Source of the DNA: Escarpia spicata
Taxonomy: Eukaryota; Annelida; Polychaeta; Sabellida; Siboglinidae
Assembly (NCBI GenBank): GCA_963995525.1
Contig: CAXEFP010000012.1
Coordinates: 124,001 to 188,000, forward strand
Direction of reading: 5' to 3'
DNA length: 64,000 nucleotides
In this document: positions 36,509-50,850 of the stretch, piece after piece
How the letters are laid out: each line of letters starts with the position of its first letter
Numbering within the stretch: the stretch's first letter is position 1
Notes under the pieces: model-generated
Databases searched by the model: none
The model's input: the letters and a program-made list of their open reading frames with translations, nothing else
Told to the model about the DNA's origin: nothing
Program-made: the position numbers and the translations under genes

Positions 36509-39500
36509 TGGGACATGTTTGTCTCGTGAGTACTGAAGGTACTGCTGCTTTAGACAAGAAAAAACTTCAAATGGGGATGAGTTTTCATACCTATAACTTA
36601 CGTAATATGTTCTTGTAACTTACTTGACGGGGATAAAACGGTAACATGCATTCCCATTTGGGGTTAATCTAGTTATGTGTGTAGCTTGATATCAATCTAG
36701 CCTTCGTGAAGATTTGTAACATGCAAAACATCTATTTGGGGTAAGACCACATTAAGGATCCTTCCGCCGTAAAAAGTGCACTACAAATACCGTTTTGCTG
36801 TGATATGCATTAATTTTTTTCGAACATTTTGACATGGGACATGTTTGTCTCGTGAGTACTGAATGTACTGCTGCTTTAGACAAGATAAAACATCAAATGG
36901 GGATGAGTTTTCACACCTATAACTTACGTAATATGTTCTTGTAACTTACGTGACGGGGATAAAACGGTAACATGCATTCCCATTTGGGGTTAATCTAGTT
37001 ATGTGTGTAGCTTGATATCAATCTAGCCTTTGTGAAGATTTGTAACATGCAAAACATCTATTTGGGGTAAGACCACAGTAAGGATCCTTCCGCCGAAAAA
37101 AGTGCACTACAAATACCGTTTTGCTGTGATATGCATTAATTTTTTTCGAACATTTTGACATGGGACAAGTTTGTCTCGTGAGTACTGAAGGTACTGCTGC
37201 TTTAGACAAGAAAAAACTTCAAATGGGGATGAGTTTTCATACCTATAACTTACGTAATATGTTCTTGTAACTTACTTGACGGGGATAAAACGGTAACATG
37301 TATTCCCATTTGGGGTTAATCTAGTTATGTGTGTAGCTTGATATCAATCTAGCCTTCGTGAAGATTTGTAACATGCAAAACATCTATTTGGGGTAAGACC
37401 ACATTAAGGATCCTTCCGCCGAAAAAAGTGCACTACAAATACCGTTTTGCTGTGATATGCATTAATTTTTTTCGAACATTTTGACATGGGACATGTTTGT
37501 CTCGTGAGTACTGAATGTACTGCTGCTTTAGATAAGAAAAAACTTCAAATGGGGATTAGTTTTCACACCTATAACTTACGTAATATGTTCTTGTAACTTA
37601 CGAGACGGAGATAGAACGGTAACATGCATTCCCATTTGTGATTAATCTAGTTATGTGTGTAGCTTGATATCAATCTAGCCTTCGTGAAGATTTGTAACAT
37701 GCATAACATCTATTTGGGGTAAGACCACATTAAAGATCCTTCCGCCGAAAAAAGTGCACTACAAATACCGTTTTGCTGTGATATGCATTAATTGTTTTCG
37801 AACACTTTGATATGGGACATGTTTGTCTCGTGAGTACTGAAGGTACTGCTGCTTTAGACAAGAAAAAACTTCAAATGGGGATGAGTTTTCATACCTATAA
37901 CTTACGTAATATGTTCTTGTAACTTACGTGACGGGGATAAAACGGTAACATGCATTCCCATTTGGGGTTAATCTAGTTATGTGTGTAGTTTGATATCAAT
38001 CTAGCCTTCGTGAAGATTTGTAACATGCAAAACATCTATTTGGAGTAAGCCCACATTAAGGATCCTTCCGCCGAAAAAAGTGCACTACAAATACCGTTTT
38101 GCTGTGATATGCATTAATTTTTTTCGAACATTTTGACATGGGACATGTTTGTCTCGTGAGTACTGAATGTACTGCTGCTTTAGACAAGATAAAACATCAA
38201 ATGGGGATGAGTTTTCACACCTATAACTTACGTAATATGTTCTTGTAACTTACGTGACGGGGATAAAACGGTAACATGCATTCCCATTTGGGGTTAATCT
38301 AGTTATGTGTGTAGCTTGATATCAATCTAGCCTTCGTGAAGATTTGTAACATGCAAAACATCTATTTGGGGTAAGACCACAGTAAGGATCCTTCCGCCGA
38401 AAAAAGTGCACTACAAATACCGTTTTGCTGTGATATGCATTAATTTTTTTCGAACATTTTGATATGGGACATGTTTGTCTCGTGAGTACTGAATGTACTG
38501 CTGCTTTAGACAAGATAAAACATCAAATGGGGATGAGTTTTCACACCTATAACTTACGTAATATGTTCTTGTAACTTACGTGACGGGGATAAAACGGTAA
38601 CATGCATTCCCATTTGGGGTTAATCTAGTTATGTGTGTAGCTTGATATCAATCTAGCCTTCGTGAAGATTTGTAACATGCAAAACATCTATTTGGGGTAA
38701 GACCACATTAAAGATCCTTCCGCCGAAAAAAGTGCACTACAAATACCGTTTTGCTGTGATATGCATTAATTTTTTTCGAACACTTTGATATGGGACATGT
38801 TTGTCTCGTGAGTACTGAAGGTACTGCTGCTTTAGACAAGAAAAAACTTCAAATGGGGATGAGTTTTCATACCTATAACTTACGTAATATGTTCTTGTAA
38901 CTTACGTGACGGGGATAAAACGGTAACATGCATTCCCATTTGGGGTTAATCTAGTTATGTGTGTAGCTTGATATCAATCTAGCCTTCGTGAAGATTTGTA
39001 ACATGCAAAACATCTATTTGGGGTAAGACCACATTAAGGATCCTTCCGCCGAAAAAAGAGCACTACAAATACCGTTTTGCTGTGATATGCATTAATTTTT
39101 TTCGAACATTTTGACATGGGACATGTTTGTCTCGTGAGTACTGAATGTACTGCTGCTTTAGATAAGAAAAAACTTCAAATGGGGATTAGTTTTCACACCT
39201 ATAACTTACGTAATATGTTCTTGTAACTTACGAGACGGAGATAGAACGGTAACATGCATTCCCATTTGTGATTAATCTAGTTATGTGTGTAGCTTGATAT
39301 CAATCTAGCCTTCGTGAAGATTTGTAACATGCATAACATCTATTTGGGGTAAGACCACATTAAAGATCCTTCCGCCGAAAAAAGTGCACTACAAATACCG
39401 TTTTGCTGTGATATGCATTAATTTTTTTCGAACACTTTGATATGGGACATGTTTGTCTCGTGAGTACTGAAGGTACTGCTGCTTTAGACAAGAAAAAACT

Positions 39501-42500
39501 TCAAATGGGGATGAGTTTTCATACCTATAACTTACGTAATATGTTCTTGTAACTTACTTGACGGGGATAAAACGGTAACATGCATTCCCATTTGGGGTTA
39601 ATCTAGTTATGTGTGTAGCTTGATATCAATCTAGCCTTCGTGAAGATTTGTAACATGCAAAACATCTATTTGGGGTAAGACCACATAAAGGATCCTTCCG
39701 CCGTAAAAAGTGCACTACAAATACCGTTTTGCTGTGATATGCATTAATTTTTTTCGAACATTTTGACATGGGACATGTTTGTCTCGTGAGTACTGAATGT
39801 ACTGCTGCTTTAGACAAGATAAAACATCAAATGGGGATGAGTTTTCACACCTATAACTTACGTAATATGTTCTTGTAACTTACGTGACGGGGATAAAACG
39901 GTAACATGCATTCCCATTTGGGGTTAATCTAGTTATGTGTGTAGCTTGATATCAATCTAGCCTTTGTGAAGATTTGTAACATGCAAAACATCTATTTGGG
40001 GTAAGACCACAGTAAGGATCCTTCCGCCGAAAAAAGTGCACTACAAATACCGTTTTGCTGTGATATGCATTAATTTTTTTCGAACATTTTGACATGGGAC
40101 AAGTTTGTCTCGTGAGTACTGAAGGTACTGCTGCTTTAGACAAGAAAAAACTTCAAATGGGGATGAGTTTTCATACCTATAACTTACGTAATATGTTCTT
40201 GTAACTTACTTGACGGGGATAAAACGGTAACATGTATTCCCATTTGGGGTTAATCTAGTTATGTGTGTAGCTTGATATCAATCTAGCCTTCGTGAAGATT
40301 TGTAACATGCAAAACATCTATTTGGGGTAAGACCACATAAAGGATCCTTCCGCCGTAAAAAGTGCACTACAAATACCGTTTTGCTGTGATATGCATTAAT
40401 TTTTTTCGAACATTTTGACATGGGACATGTTTGTCTCGTGAGTACTGAATGTACTGCTGCTTTAGACAAGATAAAACATCAAATGGGGATGAGTTTTCAC
40501 ACCTATAACTTACGTAATATGTTCTTGTAACTTACGTGACGGGGATAAAACGGTAACATGCATTCCCATTTGGGGTTAATCTAGTTATGTGTGTAGCTTG
40601 ATATCAATCTAGCCTTTGTGAAGATTTGTAACATGCAAAACATCTATTTGGGGTAAGACCACAGTAAGGATCCTTCCGCCGAAAAAAGTGCACTACAAAT
40701 ACCGTTTTGCTGTGATATGCATTAATTTTTTTCGAACATTTTGACATGGGACAAGTTTGTCTCGTGAGTACTGAAGGTACTGCTGCTTTAGACAAGAAAA
40801 AACTTCAAATGGGGATGAGTTTTCATACCTATAACTTACGTAATATGTTCTTGTAACTTACTTGACGGGGATAAAACGGTAACATGTATTCCCATTTGGG
40901 GTTAATCTAGTTATGTGTGTAGCTTGATATCAATCTAGCCTTCGTGAAGATTTGTAACATGCAAAACATCTATTTGGGGTAAGACCACATTAAGGATCCT
41001 TCCGCCGAAAAAAGTGCACTACAAATACCGTTTTGCTGTGATATGCATTAATTTTTTTCGAACATTTTGACATGGGACATGTTTGTCTCGTGAGTACTGA
41101 ATGTACTGCTGCTTTAGATAAGAAAAAACTTCAAATGGGGATTAGTTTTCACACCTATAACTTACGTAATATGTTCTTGTAACTTACGAGACGGAGATAG
41201 AACGGTAACATGCATTCCCATTTGTGATTAATCTAGTTATGTGTGTAGCTTGATATCAATCTAGCCTTCGTGAAGATTTGTAACATGCATAACATCTATT
41301 TGGGGTAAGACCACATTAAAGATCCTTCCGCCGAAAAAAGTGCACTACAAATACCGTTTTGCTGTGATATGCATTAATTGTTTTCGAACACTTTGATATG
41401 GGACATGTTTGTCTCGTGAGTACTGAAGGTACTGCTGCTTTAGACAAGAAAAAACTTCAAATGGGGATGAGTTTTCATACCTATAACTTACGTAATATGT
41501 TCTTGTAACTTACGTGACGGGGATAAAACGGTAACATGCATTCCCATTTGGGGTTAATCTAGTTATGTGTGTAGTTTGATATCAATCTAGCCTTCGTGAA
41601 GATTTGTAACATGCAAAACATCTATTTGGAGTAAGCCCACATTAAGGATCCTTCCGCCGAAAAAAGTGCACTACAAATACCGTTTTGCTGTGATATGCAT
41701 TAATTTTTTTCGAACATTTTGACATGGGACATGTTTGTCTCGTGAGTACTGAATGTACTGCTGCTTTAGACAAGATAAAACATCAAATGGGGATGAGTTT
41801 TCACACCTATAACTTACGTAATATGTTCTTGTAACTTACGTGACGGGGATAAAACGGTAACATGCATTCCCATTTGGGGTTAATCTAGTTATGTGTGTAG
41901 CTTGATATCAATCTAGCCTTCGTGAAGATTTGTAACATGCAAAACATATATTTGGGGTAAGACCACAGTAAGGATCCTTCCGCCGAAAAAAGTGCACTAC
42001 AAATACCGTTTTGCTGTGATATGCATTAATTTTTTTCGAACATTTTGATATGGGACATGTTTGTCTCGTGAGTACTGAATGTACTGCTGCTTTAGACAAG
42101 ATAAAACATCAAATGGGGATGAGTTTTCACACCTATAACTTACGTAATATGTTCTTGTAACTTACGTGACGGGGATAAAACGGTAACATGCATTCCCATT
42201 TGGGGTTAATCTAGTTATGTGTGTAGCTTGATATCAATCTAGCCTTCGTGAAGATTTGTAACATGCAAAACATCTATTTGGGGTAAGACCACATTAAAGA
42301 TCCTTCCGCCGAAAAAAGTGCACTACAAATACCGTTTTGCTGTGATATGCATTAATTTTTTTCGAACATTTTGACATGGGACATGTTTGTCTCGTGAGTA
42401 CTGAATGTACTGCTGCTTTAGACAAGATAAAACATCAAATGGGGATGAGTTTTCACACCTATAACTTACGTAATATGTTCTTGTAACTTACGTGACGGGG

Positions 42501-45500
42501 ATAAAACGGTAACATGCATTCCCATTTGGGGTTAATCTAGTTATGTGTGTAGCTTGATATCAATCTAGCCTTCGTGAAGATTTGTAACATGCAAAACATC
42601 TATTTGGGGTAAGACCACAGTAAGGATCCTTCCGCCGAAAAAAGTGCACTACAAATACCGTTTTGCTGTGATATGCATTAATTTTTTTCGAACATTTTGA
42701 TATGGGACATGTTTGTCTCGTGAGTACTGAATGTACTGCTGCTTTAGACAAGATAAAACATCAAATGGGGATGAGTTTTCACACCTATAACTTACGTAAT
42801 ATGTTCTTGTAACTTACGTGACGGGGATAAAACGGTAACATGCATTCCCATTTGGGGTTAATCTAGTTATGTGTGTAGCTTGATATCAATCTAGCCTTCG
42901 TGAAGATTTGTAACATGCAAAACATCTATTTGGGGTAAGACCACATTAAAGATCCTTCCGCCGAAAAAAGTGCACTACAAATACCGTTTTGCTGTGATAT
43001 GCATTAATTTTTTTCGAACACTTTGATATGGGACATGTTTGTCTCGTGAGTACTGAAGGTACTGCTGCTTTAGACAAGAAAAAACTTCAAATGGGGATGA
43101 GTTTTCATACCTATAACTTACGTAATATGTTCTTGTAACTTACGTGACGGGGATAAAACGGTAACATGCATTCCCATTTGGGGTTAATCTAGTTATGTGT
43201 GTAGCTTGATATCAATCTAGCCTTCGTGAAGATTTGTAACATGCAAAACATCTATTTGGGGTAAGACCACATTAAGGATCCTTCCGCCGAAAAAAGAGCA
43301 CTACAAATACCGTTTTGCTGTGATATGCATTAATTTTTTTCGAACATTTTGACATGGGACATGTTTGTCTCGTGAGTACTGAATGTACTGCTGCTTTAGA
43401 TAAGAAAAAACTTCAAATGGGGATTAGTTTTCACACCTATAACTTACGTAATATGTTCTTGTAACTTACGAGACGGAGATAGAACGGTAACATGCATTCC
43501 CATTTGTGATTAATCTAGTTATGTGTGTAGCTTGATATCAATCTAGCCTTCGTGAAGATTTGTAACATGCATAACATCTATTTGGGGTAAGACCACATTA
43601 AAGATCCTTCCGCCGAAAAAAGTGCACTACAAATACCGTTTTGCTGTGATATGCATTAATTTTTTTCGAACACTTTGATATGGGACATGTTTGTCTCGTG
43701 AGTACTGAAGGTACTGCTGCTTTAGACAAGAAAAAACTTCAAATGGGGATGAGTTTTCATACCTATAACTTACGTAATATGTTCTTGTAACTTACTTGAC
43801 GGGGATAAAACGGTAACATGCATTCCCATTTGGGGTTAATCTAGTTATGTGTGTAGCTTGATATCAATCTAGCCTTCGTGAAGATTTGTAACATGCAAAA
43901 CATCTATTTGGGGTAAGACCACATAAAGGATCCTTCCGCCGTAAAAAGTGCACTACAAATACCGTTTTGCTGTGATATGCATTAATTTTTTTCGAACATT
44001 TTGACATGGGACATGTTTGTCTCGTGAGTACTGAATGTACTGCTGCTTTAGACAAGATAAAACATCAAATGGGGATGAGTTTTCACACCTATAACTTACG
44101 TAATATGTTCTTGTAACTTACGTGACGGGGATAAAACGGTAACATGCATTCCCATTTGGGGTTAATCTAGTTATGTGTGTAGCTTGATATCAATCTAGCC
44201 TTTGTGAAGATTTGTAACATGCAAAACATCTATTTGGGGTAAGACCACAGTAAGGATCCTTCCGCCGAAAAAAGTGCACTACAAATACCGTTTTGCTGTG
44301 ATATGCATTAATTTTTTTCGAACATTTTGACATGGGACAAGTTTGTCTCGTGAGTACTGAAGGTACTGCTGCTTTAGACAAGAAAAAACTTCAAATGGGG
44401 ATGAGTTTTCATACCTATAACTTACGTAATATGTTCTTGTAACTTACTTGACGGGGATAAAACGGTAACATGTATTCCCATTTGGGGTTAATCTAGTTAT
44501 GTGTGTAGCTTGATATCAATCTAGCCTTCGTGAAGATTTGTAACATGCAAAACATCTATTTGGGGTAAGACCACATTAAGGATCCTTCCGCCGAAAAAAG
44601 TGCACTACAAATACCGTTTTGCTGTGATATGCATTAATTTTTTTCGAACATTTTGACATGGGACATGTTTGTCTCGTGAGTACTGAATGTACTGCTGCTT
44701 TAGATAAGAAAAAACTTCAAATGGGGATTAGTTTTCACACCTATAACTTACGTAATATGTTCTTGTAACTTACGAGACGGAGATAGAACGGTAACATGCA
44801 TTCCCATTTGTGATTAATCTAGTTATGTGTGTAGCTTGATATCAATCTAGCCTTCGTGAAGATTTGTAACATGCATAACATCTATTTGGGGTAAGACCAC
44901 ATTAAAGATCCTTCCGCCGAAAAAAGTGCACTACAAATACCGTTTTGCTGTGATATGCATTAATTGTTTTCGAACACTTTGATATGGGACATGTTTGTCT
45001 CGTGAGTACTGAAGGTACTGCTGCTTTAGACAAGAAAAAACTTCAAATGGGGATGAGTTTTCATACCTATAACTTACGTAATATGTTCTTGTAACTTACG
45101 TGACGGGGATAAAACGGTAACATGCATTCCCATTTGGGGTTAATCTAGTTATGTGTGTAGTTTGATATCAATCTAGCCTTCGTGAAGATTTGTAACATGC
45201 AAAACATCTATTTGGAGTAAGCCCACATTAAGGATCCTTCCGCCGAAAAAAGTGCACTACAAATACCGTTTTGCTGTGATATGCATTAATTTTTTTCGAA
45301 CATTTTGACATGGGACATGTTTGTCTCGTGAGTACTGAATGTACTGCTGCTTTAGACAAGATAAAACATCAAATGGGGATGAGTTTTCACACCTATAACT
45401 TACGTAATATGTTCTTGTAACTTACGTGACGGGGATAAAACGGTAACATGCATTCCCATTTGGGGTTAATCTAGTTATGTGTGTAGCTTGATATCAATCT

Positions 45501-46614
45501 AGCCTTCGTGAAGATTTGTAACATGCAAAACATCTATTTGGGGTAAGACCACAGTAAGGATCCTTCCGCCGAAAAAAGTGCACTACAAATACCGTTTTGC
45601 TGTGATATGCATTAATTTTTTTCGAACATTTTGATATGGGACATGTTTGTCTCGTGAGTACTGAATGTACTGCTGCTTTAGACAAGATAAAACATCAAAT
45701 GGGGATGAGTTTTCACACCTATAACTTACGTAATATGTTCTTGTAACCTACGTGACGGGGATAAAACGGTAACATGCATTCCCATTTGGGGTTAATCTAG
45801 TTATGTGTGTAGCTTGATATCAATCTAGCCTTCGTGAAGATTTGTAACATGCAAAACATCTATTTGGGGTAAGACCACATTAAAGATCCTTCCGCCGAAA
45901 AAAGTGCACTACAAATACCGTTTTGCTGTGATATGCATTAATTTTTTTCGAACACTTTGATATGGGACATGTTTGTCTCGTGAGTACTGAAGGTACTGCT
46001 GCTTTAGACAAGAAAAAACTTCAAATGGGGATGAGTTTTCATACCTATAACTTACGTAATATGTTCTTGTAACTTACGTGACGGGGATAAAACGGTAACA
46101 TGCATTCCCATTTGGGGTTAATCTAGTTATGTGTGTAGCTTGATATCAATCTAGCCTTCGTGAAGATTTGTAACATGCAAAACATCTATTTGGGGTAAGA
46201 CCACATTAAGGATCCTTCCGCCGAAAAAAGAGCACTACAAATACCGTTTTGCTGTGATATGCATTAATTTTTTTCGAACATTTTGACATGGGACATGTTT
46301 GTCTCGTGAGTACTGAATGTACTGCTGCTTTAGATAAGAAAAAACTTCAAATGGGGATTAGTTTTCACACCTATAACTTACGTAATATGTTCTTGTAACT
46401 TACGAGACGGAGATAGAACGGTAACATGCATTCCCATTTGTGATTAATCTAGTTATGTGTGTAGCTTGATATCAATCTAGCCTTCGTGAAGATTTGTAAC
46501 ATGCATAACATCTATTTGGGGTAAGACCACATTAAAGATCCTTCCGCCGAAAAAAGTGCACTACAAATACCGTTTTGCTGTGATATGCATTAATTTTTTT
46601 CGAACACTTTGATA
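36509..46614. repeat. 9-mer HOR in 9-, 13- and 9-monomer versions
   Basis: Units are 36509-39442 (2934 bp), 39443-43680 (4238 bp) and 43681-46614 (2934 bp). The base order is C (ACTTGACGG, CCGTAAAAAG), A (GCCTTTGTG), C (GACAAGTTTG), B, C (TAGTTTGATATC, GGAGTAAGCCC), A, A, C (AAGAGCAC), B. In the middle unit two dimers are doubled: the first C-A pair appears twice (39443 and 40095), and the A-A pair appears twice (41725 and 42377), giving 13. TAGTTTGATATC occurs near 37988, 41574 and 45160. Confidence 0.9.
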
Positions 46615-48896
46615 TGGGACATGTTTGTCTCGTGAGTACTGAAGGTACTGCTGCTTTAGACAAGAAAAAACTTCAAATGGGGATGAGTTTTCATACCTAT
46701 AACTTACTTAATATGTTCTTGTAACTTACGTGACGGGGATAAAACGGTAACATGCATTCCCATTTGGGGTTAATCTAGTTATGTGTGTAGCTTGATATCA
46801 ATCTAGCCTTCGTGAAGATGTGTAACATGCAAAACATCTATTTGGGGTAAGACCACATTAAGGATCCTTCCGCCGAAAAAAGTGCACTACAAATACCGTT
46901 TTGCTGTGATATGCATAAATTTTTTTCGAACATTTTGACATGGGACATGTTTGTCTCGTGAGTACTGAATGTACTGCTGCTTTAGACAAGATAAAACATC
47001 AAATGGGGATGAGTTTTCACACCTATAACTTACGTAATATGTTCTTGTAACTTACGTGACGGGGATAAAACGGTAACATGCATTCCCATTTGGGGTTAAT
47101 CTAGTTATGTGTGTAGCTTGATATCAATCTAGCCTTCGTGAAGATTTGTAACATGCAAAACATCTATTTGGGGTAAGACCACATTAAATATCCTTCCGCC
47201 GAAAAAAGTGCATTACAAATACCGTTTTGCTGTGATATGCATTAATTTTTTTCGAACACTTTGATATGGGACATGTTTGTCTCGTGAGTACTGAAGGTAC
47301 TGCTGCTTTAGACAAGAAAAAACTTCAAATGGGGATGAGTTTTCACACCTATAACTTACGTAATATGTTCTTGTAACTTACGTGACGGGGATAAAACGGT
47401 AACATGCATTCCCATTTGGGGTTAATCTAGTTATGTGTGTAGCTTGATATCAATCTAGCCTTCGTGAAGATTTGTAACATGCAAATCATCTATTTGGGAT
47501 AAGACCACATTAAGGATCCTTCCGCCGAAAAAAGTGCACTACAAATACCGTTTTGCTGTGATATGCATTAATTTTTTTCGAACACTTTGACATGGGACAT
47601 GTTTGTCTCGTGAGTACTGAATGTACTGCTGCTTTAGATAAGAAAAAACTTCAAATGGGGTTTAGTTTTCACACCTATAACTTACGTAATATGTTCTTGT
47701 AACTTACGTGACGGAGATAGAACGGTAACATGCATTCCCATTTGTGATTAATCTAGTTATGTGTGTAGCTTGATATCAATCTAGCCTTCGTGAAGATTTG
47801 TAACATGCAAAACATCTATTTGGGGTAAGACCACATTAAGGATCCTTCCGCCGAAAAAAGTGCACTACAAATACCGTTTTGCTGTGATATGCATTAATTT
47901 TTTTCGAACATTTTGACATGGGACATGTTTGTCTCGTGAGTACTGAATGTACTGCTGCTTTAGACAAGATAAAACATCAAATGGGGATGAGTTTTCACAC
48001 CTATAACTTACGTAATATGTTCTTGTAACTTACGTGACGGGGATAAAACGGTAACATGCATTCCCATTTGGGGTTAATCTAGTTATGTGTGTAGCTTGAT
48101 ATCAATCTAGCCTTCGTGAAGATTTGTAACATGCAAAACATCTATTTGGGGTAAGACCACAGTAAGGATCCTTCCGCCGAAAAAAGTGCACTACAAATAC
48201 CGTTTTGCTGTGATATGCATTAATTTTTTTCGAACATTTTGACATGGGACATGTTTGTCTCGTGAGTACTGAATGTACTGCTGCTTTAGACAAGATAAAA
48301 CATCAAATGGGGATGAGTTTTCACACCTATAACTTACGTAATATGTTCTTGTAACTTACGTGACGGGGATAAAACGGTAACATGCATTCCCATTTGTGGT
48401 TAATCTAGTTATGTGTGTAGCTTGATATCAATCTAGCCTTCGTGAAGATTTGTAACATGCAAAACATCTATTTGGGGTAAGACCACATTAAAGATCCTTC
48501 CGCCGAAAAAAGTGCACTACAAATACCGTTTTGCTGTGATATGCATTAATTTTTTTCGAACACTTTGATATGGGACATGTTTGTCTCGTGAGTACTGAAG
48601 GTACTGCTGCTTTAGACAAGAAAAAACTTCAAATGGGGATGAGTTTTCATACCTATAACTTACGTAATATGTTCTTGTAACTTACGTGACGGGGATAAAA
48701 CGGTAACATGCATTCCCATTTGGGGTTAATCTAGTTATGTGTGTAGCTTGATATCAATCTAGCCTTCGTGAAGATTTGTAACATGCAAAACATCTATTTG
48801 GGGTAAGACCACATTAAGGATCCTTCCGCCGAAAAAAGTGCACTACAAATACCGTTTTGCTGTGATATGCATTAATTTTTTTCGAACATTTTGACA
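46615..48896. repeat. Transition segment, 7 monomers
   Basis: The first monomer begins like the next 9-mer unit but carries GATGTGTAAC and GCATAAATT in its right half. The three monomers from 46941 to 47918 (A with AAATATCC and GTGCATTAC; C-like with TTCACACC and GGGATAAG; B with GGGGTTTAG) resemble the three at 12388-13365. Later copies are A, A and C without a clear higher-order unit. Confidence 0.78.
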
Positions 48897-50850
48897 TGGG
48901 ACATGTTTGTCTCGTGAGTACTGAATGTACTGCTGCTTTAGACAAGATAAAACATCAAATGGGGATGAGTTTTCACACCTATAACTTACGTAATATGTTC
49001 TTGTAACTTACGTGACGGGGATAAAACGGTAACATGCATTCCCATTTGGGGTTAATCTAGTTATGTGTGTAGCTTGATATCAATCTAGCCTTCGTGAAGA
49101 TTTGTAACATGCAAAACATCTATTTGGGGTAAGACCACAGTAAGGATCTTTCCGCCGAAAAAAGTGCACTACAAATACCGTTTTGCTGTGATATGCATTA
49201 ATTTTTTTCGAACATTTTGACATGGGACATGTTTGTCTCGTGAGTACTGAATGTACTGCTGCTTTAGACAAGATAAAACATCAAATGGGGATAGTTTTCA
49301 CACCTATAACTTACGTAATATGTTCTTGTAACTTACGTGACGGGGATAAAACGGTAACATGCATTCCCATTTGGGGTTAATCTAGTTATGTGTGTAGCTT
49401 GATATCAATCTAGTCTTCGTGAAGATTTGTAACATGCAAAACATCTATTTGGGGTAAGACCACATTAAATATCCTTCCGCCGAAAAAATTGCATTACAAA
49501 TACCGTTTTGCTGTGATATGCATTAATTTTTTTCGAACACTTTGATATGGGACATGTTTGTCTCGTGAGTACTGAAGGTACTGCTGCTTTAGACAAGAAA
49601 AAACTTCAAATGGGGATGAGTTTTCATATCTATAACTTACGTAATATGTTCTTGTAACTTACGTGACGGGGATAAAACGGTAACATGTATTCCCATTTGG
49701 GGTTAATCTAGTTATGTGTGTAGCTTGATATCAATCTAGCCTTCGTGAAGATTTGTAACATGCAAAACATATATTTGGGGTAAGACCACATTAAGGATCC
49801 TTCCGCCGAAAAAAGTGCACTACAAATACCGTTTTGCTGTGATATGCATTAATTGTTTTCGAACATTTTGACATGGGACATGTTTGTCTCGTGAGTACTG
49901 AATGTACTGCTGCTTTAGACAAGATAAAACATCAAATGGGGATGAGTTTTCACACCTATAACTTACGTAATATGTTCTTGTAACTTACGTGACGGGGATA
50001 AAACGGTAACATGCATTCCCATTTGGGGTTAATCTAGTTATGTGTGTAGCTTGATATCAATCTAGCCTTCGTGAAGATTTGTAACATGCAAAACATCTAT
50101 TTGGGGTAAGACCACAGTAAGGATCCTTCCGCCGAAAAAAGTGCACTACAAATACCGTTTTGCTGTGATATGCATTAATTTTTTTCGAACATTTTGACAT
50201 GGGACATGTTTGTCTCGTCAGTACTGAATGTACTGCTGCTTTAGACAAGATAAAACATCAAATGGGGATAGTTTTCACACCTATAACTTACGTAATATGT
50301 TCTTGTAACTTACGTGACGGGGATAAAACGGTAACATGCATTCCCATTTGGGGTTAATCTAGTTATGTGTGTAGCTTGATATCAATCTAGTCTTCGTGAA
50401 GATTTGTAACATGCAAAACATCTATTTGGGGTAAGACCACATTAAATATCCTTCCGCCGAAAAAATTGCATTACAAATACCGTTTTGCTGTGATATGCAT
50501 TAATTTTTTTCGAACACTTTGATATGGGACATGTTTGTCTCGTGAGTACTGAAGGTACTGCTGCTTTAGACAAGAAAAAACTTCAAATGGGGATGAGTTT
50601 TCATATCTATAACTTACGTAATATGTTCTTGTAACTTACGTGACGGGGATAAAACGGTAACATGTATTCCCATTTGGGGTTAATCTAGTTATGTGTGTAG
50701 CTTGATATCAATCTAGCCTTCGTGAAGATTTGTAACATGCAAAACATATATTTGGGGTAAGACCACATTAAAGATCCTTCCGCCGAAAAAAGTGCACTAC
50801 AAATACCGTTTTGCTGTGATATGCATTAATTTTTTTCGAACACTTTGATA
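48897..50850. repeat. A-X1-X2 trimer HOR, two copies of 977 bp
   Basis: Trimers start at 48897 and 49874. Each is a type A monomer with AGTAAGG, then X1 (GGGGATAGTTTT, TAGTCTTCG, AAATATCC, ATTGCATTAC) and X2 (TTCATATCTA, ACATGTATT, ACATATATT). X1 is 325 bp, hence 977. They differ at the distal end: the first ends TTAAGG, the second TTAAAG. GTCAGTACTG appears in the X1 at 50200 and again at 57368 and 59648. Confidence 0.88.
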
